DNA of 64,000 bases from Actinomycetota bacterium (GCA_947450545.1 CANFVU010000001.1:62001-126000), one strand, 5' to 3'; shown: positions 44,282 to 55,410, counted from the stretch's first letter. Numbers and translations: made by a program. Notes: generated by a model from the letters alone, not told the origin.

Positions 44282-45844
44282 GTGACTGATGATATTCGCA
44301 CAACTAAAGGCAAGCTCAGCGATTTGCGTCGACGCGTCGAAGCATCTCAAAACGTAGCAACCGATGCAGCACTCGAAAAACGACGCGCTGCTGGAAAGCT
44401 CACTGCTCGCGAACGACTTGCTCTCTTGCTCGATCAAGGTTCCTTTGTTGAGTTCGATGCATTCTCAACTCATCATGCCGATCGATTTGGAATGGACAAG
44501 AGCCATCCTCTCGGCGACGGAGTTGTGACAGGTTACGGAACCATCGACGGACGAACCGTTGCAGTCTATTCACAAGATTTTCTGGTTCTGGGCGGAAGCC
44601 TGGGCGAGGTTATGGGTAAGAAAATCACCAAAGTCATGGACTTTGCTCTTAAGAGTGGCATCCCAATGATTGGCCTCAACGATTCAGGCGGCGCACGTAT
44701 TCAAGAAGGTGTTGCATCACTGAGCCAGTACGGTGAGATTTTTAAGCGCAACGTCCGCTCATCCGGCGTGATCCCTCAAATTTCAGTCATTCTCGGACCA
44801 TGTGCAGGTGGAGCTGTTTACTCTCCTGCAATCACAGACTTCACCATCATGGTGGATGAAAAGTCGCATATGTTTATCACTGGTCCTGACGTCATTAAAG
44901 CTGTTACCGGTGAGGAAGTCACCATGGAGGACCTCGGTGGTGCACGCGCTCACAATACGAAGACTGGAAATTCACATTACCTAGCGGAGAATGAAGAAGA
45001 AGCGCTCGAGTATGTCAAAGCAATTCTCTCGTATCTTCCTAGCAACAATTTAGATGACTCACCAATATTGCCTGCGACTGAATCAATGGATAGCGCTCCC
45101 ACAGATCGCGCGCTTGATTCCATCATTCCTGATGATGCAAATAAGCCTTACGACATTCGTACCGTTGTAGAAGCAATCGTTGATGAGGCAGATTTCCTCG
45201 AAGTCCACAGCCTCTTTGCTCCTAACATTCTTGTTGGATTTGGACGCGTGGAAGGCCACTCTGTTGGAATTATTGCAAACCAACCATCTCAATTTGCTGG
45301 AACGCTAGATATTGATGCCTCTGAAAAAGCTGCGCGCTTCGTTCGTACCTGTGATGCTTTCGGTATTCCTGTAGTAACAATCGTTGATACACCTGGATTC
45401 TTGCCTGGTACTGAACAAGAATGGAATGGAATCATTCGCCGCGGAGCAAAACTGCTTTATGCATACGCTGAAGCATCAGTTCCTCTTGTAACTGTCATTA
45501 CTCGCAAAGCATATGGCGGGGCATACATTGTGATGGGATCCAAGCATCTTGGTTCAGATATCAATCTTGCTTGGCCTACCTCACAAATTGCAGTGATGGG
45601 AGCGCAAGGCGCTATCAATATTCTCTATCGTAAAGAGATTGCCGCTGAACCTGCGAAATCAAAAGAACTTCTCGACACCTATGAAGAAGAACTTCTCAAT
45701 CCTTATATCGCTGCGGATCGTGGATTTATTGATGCTGTCATCGAGCCACATCAAACTCGCCAAGAGATTACAAAAGCTTTGAGAGCGCTCCGTAATAAGA
45801 GAGTGGATCTCCCAACTCGTAAGCACGGAAACATCCCTCTTTAA
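44282..45844 (+). CDS. Acyl-CoA carboxylase beta (carboxyltransferase) subunit
   Basis: Transfers the carboxyl group from biotin to acyl-CoA (acetyl-CoA or propionyl-CoA). The crotonase-like N- and C-domains are complete at 520 residues: [75 protein letters not shown] and [11 protein letters not shown]. It is closest to AccD5/PccB-type subunits. The GTG start is supported by a leaderless box. It overlaps the epsilon gene by one base (TAATG), starting a four-gene operon. Confidence 0.95.
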   Translation: MTDDIRTTKGKLSDLRRRVEASQNVATDAALEKRRAAGKLTARERLALLLDQGSFVEFDAFSTHHADRFGMDKSHPLGDGVVTGYGTIDGRTVAVYSQDFLVLGGSLGEVMGKKITKVMDFALKSGIPMIGLNDSGGARIQEGVASLSQYGEIFKRNVRSSGVIPQISVILGPCAGGAVYSPAITDFTIMVDEKSHMFITGPDVIKAVTGEEVTMEDLGGARAHNTKTGNSHYLAENEEEALEYVKAILSYLPSNNLDDSPILPATESMDSAPTDRALDSIIPDDANKPYDIRTVVEAIVDEADFLEVHSLFAPNILVGFGRVEGHSVGIIANQPSQFAGTLDIDASEKAARFVRTCDAFGIPVVTIVDTPGFLPGTEQEWNGIIRRGAKLLYAYAEASVPLVTVITRKAYGGAYIVMGSKHLGSDINLAWPTSQIAVMGAQGAINILYRKEIAAEPAKSKELLDTYEEELLNPYIAADRGFIDAVIEPHQTRQEITKALRALRNKRVDLPTRKHGNIPL

Positions 45845-46047
45845 TGGCAATTATTCGTCGCCGGAGAAAGTTCCGAAAATTTACAGTTCTATCTGGCACT
45901 GCCACCGGACCTGAGATGAGCGCGCTTCAAATCGCTCTCGAAGAGATTGAGCGAAATCAAAATCCGAATAAGGCATATGGCGGTTCATGGAGTCGTTTAA
46001 AAGTTCAGAAGTCTTTGCCGAGAGAATGGGGCACCACAGCCTCATGA
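45844..46047 (+). CDS. Acyl-CoA carboxylase epsilon subunit (AccE-like)
   Basis: A 67-residue protein in the position of AccE5, the small actinobacterial subunit that stabilises the carboxylase. It has a basic N-terminus (RRRRKFRKF), the core LSGTATGPEMSALQIALEEI and a tryptophan/basic ending (WSRLKVQ...LPREWG). The sequence is poorly conserved in general, so context matters: it overlaps the beta gene (TAATG) and the maf gene (ATGA). Confidence 0.85.
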   Translation: MAIIRRRRKFRKFTVLSGTATGPEMSALQIALEEIERNQNPNKAYGGSWSRLKVQKSLPREWGTTAS

Positions 46048-46676
46048 CCCGTCGAATTATTTTGGCTTCAGCATCTCCATCGCGTAAACGTCTTCTTGAG
46101 TCCGTACAGATCAATTTTGATGTTCTCGTCAGCGGAGTTGATGAAGAGAACCCTGAAATTACCAAGCTCTCCCCTTCGGAAATGGTTCTCGCTCTAGCAA
46201 TTATGAAAGCTCATACTGTTAAGAGCAACCACGACTGCGGTTCAAACGCTCTCATCATCGGGTGTGACTCGACATTTGAATTTGAAGGTCAATCACTTGG
46301 CAAGCCAGGCACCCGCGAGAATGCGATTGCGCGAGCACACAAACTCAGCGGAAAATCTGGACTTCTTCATACAGGGCACTGCGTTATTGATACTGCTCAA
46401 GAGATTGAGGTCTCTGATATTTCTACTGCTCGTGTCCATTTTGCAAAGATGACTGATGAAGAGATTGAAAATTATGTTGACTCCGGTGAGCCGCTCAACG
46501 TTGCTGGTGGATTCACGCTTGATGGCCTCAGCGCACCATTCATTACTCACATCGAGGGCGATCCAAGCGGAATTATCGGACTCTCGCTCCCTACCCTTCG
46601 CAAAGCGATTCTCAATCTTGGTTTATCGTGGTCAGATGTAAGTTCAGCAGGAAGTAAAGAACAGGTGCTTGCATGA
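46044..46676 (+). CDS. maf: Maf-family nucleotide pyrophosphatase
   Basis: Hydrolyses non-canonical or modified nucleoside triphosphates. The start region is [15 protein letters not shown], followed by the E-rich [22 protein letters not shown] and [11 protein letters not shown]. From the ATG at 46044 it has 210 residues; the frame extends further up but that overlaps accE in another phase, and the ATGA overlap with accE marks the real start. It overlaps accA by ATGA. Its place inside the carboxylase operon is conserved in actinobacteria (Rv3280-Rv3285). Confidence 0.93.
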   Translation: MTRRIILASASPSRKRLLESVQINFDVLVSGVDEENPEITKLSPSEMVLALAIMKAHTVKSNHDCGSNALIIGCDSTFEFEGQSLGKPGTRENAIARAHKLSGKSGLLHTGHCVIDTAQEIEVSDISTARVHFAKMTDEEIENYVDSGEPLNVAGGFTLDGLSAPFITHIEGDPSGIIGLSLPTLRKAILNLGLSWSDVSSAGSKEQVLA

Positions 46677-48406
46677 GTAAGAAGATTTCTGCTGTTCTTA
46701 TCGCAAACCGTGGTGAAATTGCAGTTCGCGTCGCTCGCGCTTGCCGTGATCATGGAATTAAATCCATCGCTATCTACTCTGACGAAGATCGCAATTCACT
46801 TCACGTAGCACTCGCAACTGATGCATATGCACTACATGGACTTTCTGCAGCAGAAACATATTTGGACCAAGATAAAATTCTTGCAATCGCAAAGGAATCT
46901 GGCGCTGATGCAGTGCACCCTGGCTACGGTTTCCTATCCGAGAATGCTGATTTCGCTGACCGCGTTATCGCTGCTGGTTTGGTCTGGATTGGACCCCCAC
47001 CTGCAGCCATTCGTTCGTTGGGAGATAAAGTCTCTGCACGAAAGATTGCTGCTGATGTAGGCGCACCGTTGGTCGCAGGAACTATCGATCCCGTCGATAC
47101 TGCAGAGGAAATTATTGCGTTCGCAAAAGAACATGGACTTCCCGTTGCAATTAAAGCTGCACATGGCGGTGGCGGTCGTGGTCTCAAAGTTGCATATAGG
47201 GAAGAAGATATTCCCGAACTCTTTGCTTCTGCTGTTCGCGAAGCTATCACCGGTTTTGGCCGCGGTGAATGTTTCGTAGAACGCTACCTCGATAAACCTC
47301 GCCACGTTGAAACTCAAGTATTGGTTGATTCACATGGCAACGCTGTCGTTGTAAGTACGCGCGACTGTTCTCTCCAACGTCGCCACCAAAAGCTTGTAGA
47401 AGAAGCTCCTGCTCCATTTTTGACGCCAGCGCAAGAAGAACAGCTCTACACATCATCCAAAGCAATTATGAAAGCAGCGGGTTATGTTGGCGCGGGCACA
47501 TGTGAGTTCCTCATCGGTTCAGATGGGACCATCTCATTCCTTGAAGTGAACACTCGTTTACAGGTGGAGCACCCAGTCAGTGAAGAAGTAACTGGTATTG
47601 ATTTAGTACGTATGCAATTTCGCATTGCTTCTGGTGAAGCAATTAGCCCAATCGACCCAGTCGTGCGTGGCCACAGTATTGAATTTCGTATCAACGGTGA
47701 GGATCCAGGTAATGGATTCCTTCCATCCCTAGGAACAATCACCACTTGGGAAGTCCCTGATGGTCCAGGTGTTCGCATCGATGCAGGTTTCGATCATGGT
47801 CATACAGTTGGGTCCCACTTCGATTCACTTCTCGCAAAGCTCATCGTCACTGCAGCTACGCGTGAAGAAGCAATCGAACGCGCACGTCGCGCGCTCAAGG
47901 AATTTGAAATTGGTGGCTTAGCGACTGCTCTTCCTTTCCACCGCGCCATCGTGAACGATCCTAATTTCACAGAAGAGTTCAAGGTTTATACAAGTTACAT
48001 CGAAAAGGAATTCAAAAATACAATTCCTGCATTTAATTACAAACAAGGTGTTGCAGAATCTAAATCTGCTGAGCAGAAAGTTGTGGCTGAAATCAACGGC
48101 CATCGCTTTGAAGTCGTTCTTCACACTCAAGAGCAAACCCAAAAGCGCCGCAAAATTAAGAGCAACATCCTTGGAAAAGCATCAGGTAATAGCGTTGATA
48201 GCCCTATGCAAGGAACCGTTGTTAAAATCATGAAAGCAAATGGGGATCGAGTCGTTCCTGGAGACTTGATTGTTGTGCTTGAAGCGATGAAGATGGAACA
48301 ACCGCTCATCGCTCACAAAGAAGGAATCATTGCAAAGCTCAGCGTTGGAGTAGGCCAAACTGTCGCGAGCGGACAAAATCTTTGCGTTATTGAAGACACT
48401 CCTTAA
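46673..48406 (+). CDS. Acyl-CoA carboxylase alpha subunit (biotin carboxylase and carrier)
   Basis: Carboxylates biotin with ATP and bicarbonate and carries it on the same chain. It has an N-terminal biotin carboxylase domain ([32 protein letters not shown] and the ATP-grasp GGGGRGLKV), then the C-terminal biotinyl domain with the EAMKMEQP site, lysine K540. At 577 residues it is the AccA3-type fusion. It is the last of the accD-accE-maf-accA operon and overlaps maf by ATGA. Confidence 0.96.
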   Translation: MSKKISAVLIANRGEIAVRVARACRDHGIKSIAIYSDEDRNSLHVALATDAYALHGLSAAETYLDQDKILAIAKESGADAVHPGYGFLSENADFADRVIAAGLVWIGPPPAAIRSLGDKVSARKIAADVGAPLVAGTIDPVDTAEEIIAFAKEHGLPVAIKAAHGGGGRGLKVAYREEDIPELFASAVREAITGFGRGECFVERYLDKPRHVETQVLVDSHGNAVVVSTRDCSLQRRHQKLVEEAPAPFLTPAQEEQLYTSSKAIMKAAGYVGAGTCEFLIGSDGTISFLEVNTRLQVEHPVSEEVTGIDLVRMQFRIASGEAISPIDPVVRGHSIEFRINGEDPGNGFLPSLGTITTWEVPDGPGVRIDAGFDHGHTVGSHFDSLLAKLIVTAATREEAIERARRALKEFEIGGLATALPFHRAIVNDPNFTEEFKVYTSYIEKEFKNTIPAFNYKQGVAESKSAEQKVVAEINGHRFEVVLHTQEQTQKRRKIKSNILGKASGNSVDSPMQGTVVKIMKANGDRVVPGDLIVVLEAMKMEQPLIAHKEGIIAKLSVGVGQTVASGQNLCVIEDTP

Positions 48407-48422
48407 ATCCTTCAATCTGCAG

Positions 48423-48428
48423 TAAATT
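48423..48428 (+). promoter_or_regulatory. -10 box of leaderless promoter for purine nucleoside phosphorylase
   Basis: TAAATT with a six-base spacer (GCTCGC) before the ATG at 48435, in the 28-base gap after accA. Confidence 0.6.
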
Positions 48429-48434
48429 GCTCGC

Positions 48435-49253
48435 ATGAGCGATCTCTACACCGACCCAATAAGCACCGCAGAAGCAGCAGCTAAGAAATTAGCCACTCTC
48501 ACCGGTAAACCACAACATCATGTCGCACTCGTAATGGGTTCTGGGTGGATTGATGCTGCCGATAGCCTCGGAACAGCAACTCATGAATTTGAAACAACTG
48601 AGCTTCCAGGTTTTCTCACCCCAACTGTTGTCGGACATGGCGGAAAAATTCGTTCCTATGATTTACAAGGTCCTCACGGAGTAATAAGTGCGCTGGTTTT
48701 CTTAGGACGTACTCATTTATATGAAGGAAAAGGGATAGAGCCCGTCGTTCACGGTGTACGAACAGCTGTTAAAGCTGGGTGCAAAGTTGTTGTGCTTACT
48801 AATGCATGCGGTGGTATCAATCGCGAATTCTCAGTCGGACAACCAGTTCTGATTCGCGATCATATTTCACTCACTGGCGTAAGCCCACTTATTGGTGGAA
48901 ACTTTGTGGATCTCACAGATTGCTACAGCAAAAGGCTACGCGCTCTTGTGAAAAATGAAGATCCAACACTTGTTGAAGGTGTGTATGCCCATTGGCGCGG
49001 CCCTTCATACGAAACACCGGCCGAAATCAACATGATTCGAACAATGGGCGCTGACCTTGTTGGAATGTCGACCGTACCTGAAGCAGTAGCAGCTCACGCG
49101 CTCGGCGCAGAAATTCTAGGAATTTCTCTCGTTACAAACGCTGCAGCTGGAATCACTGGTGAAAAATTAAGCCATGAAGAAGTTATGGAAGCTGGAAAAG
49201 CTTCTGCTGGAAGAATCGGTGGACTGCTTGCGAAAGTGCTTCCACAACTATGA
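48435..49253 (+). CDS. Purine nucleoside phosphorylase
   Basis: Phosphorolysis of purine nucleosides to base and ribose-1-phosphate. The sequence has the trimeric-type features VALVMGSGW, a GHGGKIRSYD stretch, RTHLYEG, LTNACGGIN and YAHWRGPSYETPAEI, with EVNMIRTMGADLVGMSTVPEA-like (seen as GADLVGMSTVPE). At 272 residues it is complete and corresponds to Rv3307. Its stop overlaps the ATG of the phosphosugar mutase gene (ATGA), so ribose-1-phosphate formed here could be converted by its neighbour. Confidence 0.94.
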   Translation: MSDLYTDPISTAEAAAKKLATLTGKPQHHVALVMGSGWIDAADSLGTATHEFETTELPGFLTPTVVGHGGKIRSYDLQGPHGVISALVFLGRTHLYEGKGIEPVVHGVRTAVKAGCKVVVLTNACGGINREFSVGQPVLIRDHISLTGVSPLIGGNFVDLTDCYSKRLRALVKNEDPTLVEGVYAHWRGPSYETPAEINMIRTMGADLVGMSTVPEAVAAHALGAEILGISLVTNAAAGITGEKLSHEEVMEAGKASAGRIGGLLAKVLPQL

Positions 49254-50890
49254 ATCAGAATTTAATTGAAGAAGTTAAGCGCTGGATTGAGTTAGATCCA
49301 GATCCTGTAACAGCACAACAACTTCAAAGCTGGCTTGATTCGGGAAATGAGGTAAAACTTAAAGAATCATTCTCTGGCTTTCTACAATTTGGCACAGCTG
49401 GGTTACGCGGACCGATCGGGCCTGGCCCTTCCTGCATGAACCGTGCTGTTGTTCAGCGAGCATCTGCAGGTATTGCTGCATATATGAAAAAACGCGGTCT
49501 CACGAGCGTCGTAATTGGACGTGATGCTCGATATGGATCTGAAGATTTCACAGAAGAATCTGCACAAATTTTTTCTGGTGCAGGCATGAAAGTCTGGGTA
49601 CTTCCACGTCCACTTCCTACACCTGTGTTGGCCTATGCAGTTAATTCTCTCAATGCAGATGTTGGCATTATGGTGACTGCTAGCCACAATCCACCACAAG
49701 ATAACGGCTACAAGGTATATCTCGGTGGCAGTGTCGACGGGGTTCGATACGCAGGATCGCAAATCGTTCCTCCTGCCGATTTAGAAATTGCAGCGGAAAT
49801 TGATGCAATTAACACGGCTCAACCCAAAGGTACTCATTGGGACATCTTGGATGACACTGTCTTCAATGAATATGTCGCTGCTACTGCCACATTGGCTCGC
49901 ACACGTGCTGATGTCAAAGTTGTCTATAGCGCAATGCATGGGGTCGGAACTGAAACTCTCGTAGCAACTTTCAAAGCAGCAGGATTTAGCGCACCTATCC
50001 TCGTAAAAGAACAAGCTGAACCAGATCCAGATTTTCCCACTGTTCAATTCCCAAACCCTGAAGAACCTGGCGCAATCGATCTCTCGCTCAAACTTGCTGC
50101 AGAAGTTGGCGCAGATATTGTTATTGCGAACGATCCAGATGCAGATCGTTGCGCTGGAGCAATCAATGATCCTGCTGTGGGATGGCGAATGCTTCGCGGA
50201 GATGAAGTGGGAGCGATTCTTGGCCACTACATCGCTACCACAATGAAGGAAAGTTGCTTTGGAAAATCATTTGGTAACTCAATCGTTTCCTCATCAATTC
50301 TAGGAAAAATCGCTCGTGCGCATGGAATTGAGTTCCACGAAACTCTCACAGGCTTCAAATGGTTAGCAAAGATTCCTAATCTGCGCTTTGGATACGAAGA
50401 AGCGCTTGGCTATGCTGTTGATGCGGTATCAGTCAACGATAAAGATGGAATCTCCGCTGCTTTAATGCTCGCCCAATGCGCAGCAGAACTTAAAGTGACA
50501 GGCCACACAATCGCTGGTTATCTCCAAAATATCTGGGAAACATATGGGTTTCATGGCACAGAACAGATCTCAATTCGCGTAAAAAATATTGCGGACGTCG
50601 ATTCAGTTCTCACAAAATTGCGCACATCTCATCCCCGTCAATTAGGCGGAACAACTCTTACGAGCTTTATTGATTTAGCTCAACCAACGAATGGACTTCC
50701 AGCAACAAATGGAGTGACGATGTGGTTTGGAGAGAGTATCCGAATCATCGTGCGACCAAGTGGTACGGAGGCGAAAATGAAGTGTTACATCGAAGTTGCA
50801 GCAAGCGGTGGCTCAGCCCAAGAAATCCAAGCGGTACAAGGGAAAATCGCTGAATTAAAGTCAGAACTCCTACAAATTCTTAAAGTTTAA
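49250..50890 (+). CDS. Phospho-sugar mutase (phosphopentomutase/phosphomannomutase type)
   Basis: Alpha-D-phosphohexomutase superfamily, 546 residues. The phosphoserine motif is TASHNPPQDNGYKVY, the metal-binding loop is ANDPDADRC, the sugar-specificity loop is GYEEALGYA, and the phosphate-binding RPSGTEAKMK is near the C-terminus. Rv3308 (pmmB) is the syntenic relative; linkage to purine nucleoside phosphorylase suggests ribose-1-phosphate/ribose-5-phosphate as a substrate, which is inference. The 3' end overlaps the convergent gene by 11 bases. Confidence 0.92.
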   Translation: MNQNLIEEVKRWIELDPDPVTAQQLQSWLDSGNEVKLKESFSGFLQFGTAGLRGPIGPGPSCMNRAVVQRASAGIAAYMKKRGLTSVVIGRDARYGSEDFTEESAQIFSGAGMKVWVLPRPLPTPVLAYAVNSLNADVGIMVTASHNPPQDNGYKVYLGGSVDGVRYAGSQIVPPADLEIAAEIDAINTAQPKGTHWDILDDTVFNEYVAATATLARTRADVKVVYSAMHGVGTETLVATFKAAGFSAPILVKEQAEPDPDFPTVQFPNPEEPGAIDLSLKLAAEVGADIVIANDPDADRCAGAINDPAVGWRMLRGDEVGAILGHYIATTMKESCFGKSFGNSIVSSSILGKIARAHGIEFHETLTGFKWLAKIPNLRFGYEEALGYAVDAVSVNDKDGISAALMLAQCAAELKVTGHTIAGYLQNIWETYGFHGTEQISIRVKNIADVDSVLTKLRTSHPRQLGGTTLTSFIDLAQPTNGLPATNGVTMWFGESIRIIVRPSGTEAKMKCYIEVAASGGSAQEIQAVQGKIAELKSELLQILKV

Positions 50891-51881
50891 CTTTCCCCGA
50901 CTTAATTAAGCTCTCAGCTTTAAGAACTGCAGGAATATATCTGCTGCCCAACGTTGGAACGAGGAAATCTAACCCGCCATCCTTGAAAGAATATTCTCGA
51001 CCAAAAATACTATTTGAAGAATCTAAGACATCAGAAAAGGATTGTTGGGCCACACCATAAGAGATCAAGTCGTATGTCGCGATATCTACGCGCTTTTGAA
51101 TAGCACCGAGTAGCACGCTCTTCGCTTTATTGTTCTTTAAGAAAAACTGATCTGGAAGTACGCCGATATAACGAAGTGGTTTCTTTGCTGTACTTGTCGC
51201 CACAACCGCATCAATTACATCGGAGCTCTGATTCCATGTAGAGTAAAAAACATCGGCGCCTCGTTTAGCCATCTCTTTGGCATCGGAAGCAGGGCTCATC
51301 CCCCAATTTTGTGCAAGTACCATAATCTTGGGTTTAACACTTTGTGCGCCTGCTAAAAAGGCTTTGTTAAGGTCACGTAGGTTGGTGCGATCAACATCCA
51401 GTAAGAGAGCAATCTTTCCAGTTTTGGATGCTGAGGCTGCCAGCACGCCGGCCAGGTAGCTTGATTGCGCTTCATTGAAAACCATACATTCAACGTTGAG
51501 TTGCCCAACATTTGAGTTATCAACAATTCCAAATTGAGTGCCAGGGAATTCGCTCATCGCCACTGCAAGCGATGACTGAAAACCATAACCAATCAAAAGA
51601 ATTGGGTCGTATCCAGCATTTGCGAGGAAACGAATTTTGAGAAGGCGATCTAGATCTGTGCCATCGGTTGCAATTTCACGTAACGCCAACGGGTTCAAAT
51701 TAAATTTCTTACGGGCTTTATCTACTCCAATAGCTGCTGCATCGTTAATACCACCATCCCCGCGACCACCAATGTCATAGATGACAGCCATTTTTGTTGT
51801 GGAGGCATGGGCTGCTGAAAGCGCAGGAGCCATCACTGCAACCAACGCCACAAGTACAAATGTGGCGCGGGTTTTAAGCAC
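50880..51881 (-). CDS. BMP/PnrA-family substrate-binding protein
   Basis: Extracytoplasmic binding protein of the Med/BMP family, which usually brings nucleosides to ABC transporters. The N-terminal signal peptide ends in SAAHA with no lipobox cysteine, so it may be soluble outside the membrane or anchored by the helix. The family signature [27 protein letters not shown] and the AGVLAAS stretch are visible. At 333 residues it is complete. The start is GTG at 51881, overlapping the trpS stop by 8 bases. No permease or ATPase gene lies nearby. Confidence 0.88.
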   Translation of the reverse strand: MLKTRATFVLVALVAVMAPALSAAHASTTKMAVIYDIGGRGDGGINDAAAIGVDKARKKFNLNPLALREIATDGTDLDRLLKIRFLANAGYDPILLIGYGFQSSLAVAMSEFPGTQFGIVDNSNVGQLNVECMVFNEAQSSYLAGVLAASASKTGKIALLLDVDRTNLRDLNKAFLAGAQSVKPKIMVLAQNWGMSPASDAKEMAKRGADVFYSTWNQSSDVIDAVVATSTAKKPLRYIGVLPDQFFLKNNKAKSVLLGAIQKRVDIATYDLISYGVAQQSFSDVLDSSNSIFGREYSFKDGGLDFLVPTLGSRYIPAVLKAESLIKSGKVKL

Positions 51882-52878
51882 GAGGGATCAACCCCATAGC
51901 GTCATAAACCTTTTTCAACGTATCTTCAGCGACTGTATTTGCCTTATCCGCGCCTACTTTAAGGATTTTCGTTAGCTCAGCAGGATCTTTGAGCAACTCC
52001 ATTGTGCGCTCTCTAACGGGGCGGAAATATTCAACGACTACTTCAGCAACAGCGCCTTTCAAATCTCCATAGCCCTTACCTGCAAATTCACTCTCAAGAT
52101 CAGCAATGCTCTTGCCAGATAGCGCACTATGGATCGTGAGGAGATTTGATACACCAGGCTTTTCAGCTGAATCAAATTTAATCTCTCGACCTGTATCAGT
52201 AACCGCGCTCTTAATCTTCTTCGCATTAACTTCAGGAGCATCCAAAATATCCACAACGCCTGCTGGCGATGAATTGGTTTTACTCATCTTGGCGCTTGGA
52301 TCTTGAAGATCATTAATTTTCGCAGCTGCTTTGGTGATATATGCCTCTGGAATTGTGAAAATATCTTTGTAGGTGCTGTTAAAGCGTTGTCCAAGATCGC
52401 GAGTCAATTCAATGTGTTGACGTTGATCTTCTCCCACAGGAACATACTTTGCTTGATACAACAGAATATCTGCAGCTTGCAAAATTGGGTAAGTAAATAG
52501 ACCTACAACAGTTCTATCTGCACCGCTCTTCTGACTCTTATCTTTAAATTGAGTCATGCGTCCAGCTTCGCCAAATCCAGTGAGACATTCCATGACCCAG
52601 CCAAGCTGATTGTGCGCTGGCACATGCGACTGCATGAAAAGAGAACATTTCGCTGGATCTAGTCCGAGCGCAAGAAGTTGGGCAGTTGATGTCAACGAAC
52701 GTTCACGCAATATTTTTGGATCCACTTGTACTGTGATGGCATGTAGATCAACTACACAATAAAAAGCATCATGGCTTTCTTGTAAATCTACCCACTGTTT
52801 GAGCGCACCGAGATAATTGCCAAGGTGAAATGATCCACCTGTTGGCTGGATTCCAGAGAGGATGCGTTCTTTACTCAT
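51874..52878 (-). CDS. trpS: Tryptophanyl-tRNA synthetase
   Basis: Class I synthetase, 334 residues. The HIGH-like motif reads [11 protein letters not shown] and the KMSKS-like motif is in [23 protein letters not shown] binds the tRNA/tryptophan. I use the ATG at 52878, which overlaps the CNNM gene stop by 8 bases; a longer open frame upstream is not needed. It overlaps the BMP gene at its 3' end. Confidence 0.96.
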   Translation of the reverse strand: MSKERILSGIQPTGGSFHLGNYLGALKQWVDLQESHDAFYCVVDLHAITVQVDPKILRERSLTSTAQLLALGLDPAKCSLFMQSHVPAHNQLGWVMECLTGFGEAGRMTQFKDKSQKSGADRTVVGLFTYPILQAADILLYQAKYVPVGEDQRQHIELTRDLGQRFNSTYKDIFTIPEAYITKAAAKINDLQDPSAKMSKTNSSPAGVVDILDAPEVNAKKIKSAVTDTGREIKFDSAEKPGVSNLLTIHSALSGKSIADLESEFAGKGYGDLKGAVAEVVVEYFRPVRERTMELLKDPAELTKILKVGADKANTVAEDTLKKVYDAMGLIPRA

Positions 52879-54214
52879 GGGAGGTATCTTTCCATTCATC
52901 GCGGGAGATCAATAACTGCCCTGCACGTTTACCCTCAACTGAGAGCACTGTTATTCGAAGATTTTCATGGCGAAGAACATCATGGATCTCAGGAAGGCGG
53001 CCAAGAGAGTGCATGACATATCCGCCAGCCGTCTCGTAGGGTCCTTCTGGAAGCGCAATTCCCGTCTGGTCGAAGAGATCTTCTAGGGAGATAAGGGCAT
53101 CTACTTCAAAATCACCAGTGCGACTTTGAGGGGTTACTTCATTATCAACTTCATCATATTCATCGTGAATATCTCCAATGAAGCACTCAACAAGGTCTTC
53201 TAAAGTCACAATTCCATCGGTTCCGCCATACTCATCAAGAACGATTGCAAGGTGTTGTCTCTTCGCCCTAAGTTCTGTGAGAGCAGGGAGAACTCCTTTT
53301 GTTCCAGGAAGAAAAGTGACGGGACGAATGATGTCTAAGAGAGTTGCTGTTGGGCGGCTTACATGAATATTGAGCAAGTCGCGCACATGCAGGAATCCAA
53401 TAACTTCATCGCTGTTGCCTCGAGTTACCGGATAACGTGAGTGGGCACTCTCAACCGCAATCTTCATTGCGTCATCAATGGAGGTTCCAACATCAAGGAA
53501 CTCAACTTCTGTGCGAGGCACCATGATTTCGTGAAGAGATAAATCACCAGAGTTAAATACTTCTTCTACGATGTCGCGTTCTTCATCAGTAAGCGCCGTA
53601 TGGCCAGTAACAAGATCTACTAATTCAGCTTCAGACATCTCGCTTCGAGATTCTTCAGCTTTCAATCCAAATAGCTTTACAACAGCATCGGTAGATTTTG
53701 AAAGTAACCAAATTGTTGGGCGAAAGAATTTTGCGAGTTGATCGATAATTCCAGCAGAAGCGAGCGCAATAGATTCGGTGCGATAAATCGCAAGTCTCTT
53801 CGGCACAAGTTCACCAAAAACAAGAGAGATATATGCAATAACAATTGTGACTGAAACGAGTGAGAGCGTTGTGGCTAACCCATGCGACAGCCCCCATTTT
53901 TCAAAAGCGGGAATAACAAAGGATGAGCCGAGCCTTTCCGATCCCAGCGCGGCCGACAGGAAGCCGCAGAAAGTTACGCCGATTTGCGCAGCAGCGAGGA
54001 AACGATTGGGATTTTGGGTGAGGTGAGCAACACGGGCGCCTCGCTTACCTTGCCCTTGCAGCTGGCGGACTTGGGAGTCGCGAAGGGAGAGGAGGGCAAT
54101 TTCAGCGGCCACAAAAAGGGCAGCCAAAGCGATAAAGAAAAGAACCAAGCCGATGTCGAGGAAGAGCTGGTTGGTAGACCCAAAAGCCAGATCCTCAGAC
54201 TTAACGTGGCGCAT
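52871..54214 (-). CDS. CNNM/CorC-type transporter-associated protein (DUF21-CBS-CorC_HlyC)
   Basis: A 447-residue membrane protein. An N-terminal DUF21 domain of three to four helices ([21 protein letters not shown] and following) is followed by a CBS pair (about 200-325, with [12 protein letters not shown] and GFLHVRDLL), and a C-terminal CorC_HlyC domain (about 345-430, [16 protein letters not shown]). Relatives export or regulate magnesium/cobalt. The ATG at 54214 is supported by a leaderless TACCCT box; the longer frame would start inside the divergent ABC region. It is the first gene before trpS. Confidence 0.92.
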   Translation of the reverse strand: MRHVKSEDLAFGSTNQLFLDIGLVLFFIALAALFVAAEIALLSLRDSQVRQLQGQGKRGARVAHLTQNPNRFLAAAQIGVTFCGFLSAALGSERLGSSFVIPAFEKWGLSHGLATTLSLVSVTIVIAYISLVFGELVPKRLAIYRTESIALASAGIIDQLAKFFRPTIWLLSKSTDAVVKLFGLKAEESRSEMSEAELVDLVTGHTALTDEERDIVEEVFNSGDLSLHEIMVPRTEVEFLDVGTSIDDAMKIAVESAHSRYPVTRGNSDEVIGFLHVRDLLNIHVSRPTATLLDIIRPVTFLPGTKGVLPALTELRAKRQHLAIVLDEYGGTDGIVTLEDLVECFIGDIHDEYDEVDNEVTPQSRTGDFEVDALISLEDLFDQTGIALPEGPYETAGGYVMHSLGRLPEIHDVLRHENLRITVLSVEGKRAGQLLISRDEWKDTSHE

Positions 54215-54220
54215 GACCCT

Positions 54221-54226
54221 AGGGTA
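54221..54226 (-). promoter_or_regulatory. -10 box of leaderless CNNM gene promoter
   Basis: TACCCT with a six-base spacer (AGGGTC) before the ATG at 54214, in the region divergent from the sugar-ABC ATPase gene. Confidence 0.6.
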
Positions 54227-54317
54227 TCGTGAGCCCACTCGCGTCAGCGCTGACTTGAGAATTAGTTCCCTCCAACGGATCGTCGGGCACGTACCTGCCC
54301 GGAGAAGGAGCCTTGAA

Positions 54318-55400
54318 ATGGCATCAGTCGTATTCGACTCAGCTTCACGTATTTACCCAGGCACGACCAAGCCTGCAGTCGACAAACTCAATCTCACTAT
54401 CGCAGATGGTGAATTCCTTGTGCTTGTTGGCCCATCTGGTTGCGGAAAATCAACATCACTTCGCATGCTTGCGGGTCTTGAAGAGATCGATGCAGGAGCA
54501 ATTCGCATCGGTGATCGCGACGTTACACACGTTGCACCAAAAGATCGCGACATCGCAATGGTCTTCCAGTCGTACGCTCTCTACCCACATATGTCAGTTG
54601 CGGAAAACATGGGATTCGCACTGAAGATCGCAGGTATCGATAAAGAAGAGCGCGACCGTCGAGTTCTCGAAGCTGCAAAGCTTCTTGATCTAGAGCCATA
54701 TCTTGATCGCAAACCAAAGGCACTTTCTGGTGGACAACGCCAACGTGTAGCAATGGGACGTGCGATTGTTCGCGAACCACAAGTTTTCTTAATGGATGAA
54801 CCACTATCTAACCTCGACGCAAAGCTTCGTGTTGCAACTCGTACTCAGATTGCAGCGCTACAACGTCGTCTTGGAATCACAACTGTTTACGTAACTCACG
54901 ACCAAGTTGAAGCTATGACAATGGGTGACCGCGTTGCAGTGATGAAGGATGGCTTGCTCCAGCAAGTCGATACTCCTCGCAATCTTTACGATCGCCCAGC
55001 TAACTCATTCGTTGCTGGATTCATCGGATCACCTGCAATGAACCTTCTCATCGCTCCAGTAAGCGGTGGAAAAGGAAAGCTTGGCGATTACACATTTGAT
55101 GTCCCTTCAAGCGTTGGTTCATCAGTGATCGTCGGTATCCGTCCAGAAGGTTTCACACCAGCTTCAGAAGGCTTCCACGTTCACGTTGAAGTTGTTGAAG
55201 AGCTCGGTGCAGATGCATTCGTATACGGTAACCCTGGCGATGCAGATGTGAAGTTCGCAAACTCTGCTGATGAAGGCGCTCAAATCATCGTTCGTTGGGA
55301 TCCAAAGAACCCACCTAAGGATGGCGATCGCATTACTGTTTCAGCAAAGCAAGATGCAATCCATCTCTTTGATGTGAACACTGGTCTTCGCATCAACTAG
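54318..55400 (+). CDS. Sugar ABC transporter ATPase (MsmX/UgpC type)
   Basis: An ATPase of carbohydrate-importing ABC transporters, 360 residues. Walker A GPSGCGKS (38-45), signature LSGGQ (136-140), Walker B VFLMDE (156-161) and switch histidine H194 are intact, with a C-terminal TOBE/regulatory region (about 235-355). The ATG at 54318 follows GAAGGAG; the longer frame upstream overlaps the divergent gene's promoter. It stands alone with its own terminator, so it may power several sugar importers encoded elsewhere, as MsmX does in Bacillus. Confidence 0.95.
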   Translation: MASVVFDSASRIYPGTTKPAVDKLNLTIADGEFLVLVGPSGCGKSTSLRMLAGLEEIDAGAIRIGDRDVTHVAPKDRDIAMVFQSYALYPHMSVAENMGFALKIAGIDKEERDRRVLEAAKLLDLEPYLDRKPKALSGGQRQRVAMGRAIVREPQVFLMDEPLSNLDAKLRVATRTQIAALQRRLGITTVYVTHDQVEAMTMGDRVAVMKDGLLQQVDTPRNLYDRPANSFVAGFIGSPAMNLLIAPVSGGKGKLGDYTFDVPSSVGSSVIVGIRPEGFTPASEGFHVHVEVVEELGADAFVYGNPGDADVKFANSADEGAQIIVRWDPKNPPKDGDRITVSAKQDAIHLFDVNTGLRIN

Positions 55401-55410
55401 TAATCTCAAC

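Noticed and set aside
54153-54317. N-terminal extension of the sugar-ABC ATPase into the CNNM gene
   Set aside because: It overlaps the divergent gene's start and promoter, has no conserved sequence, and the ATG at 54318 has a GAAGGAG site.
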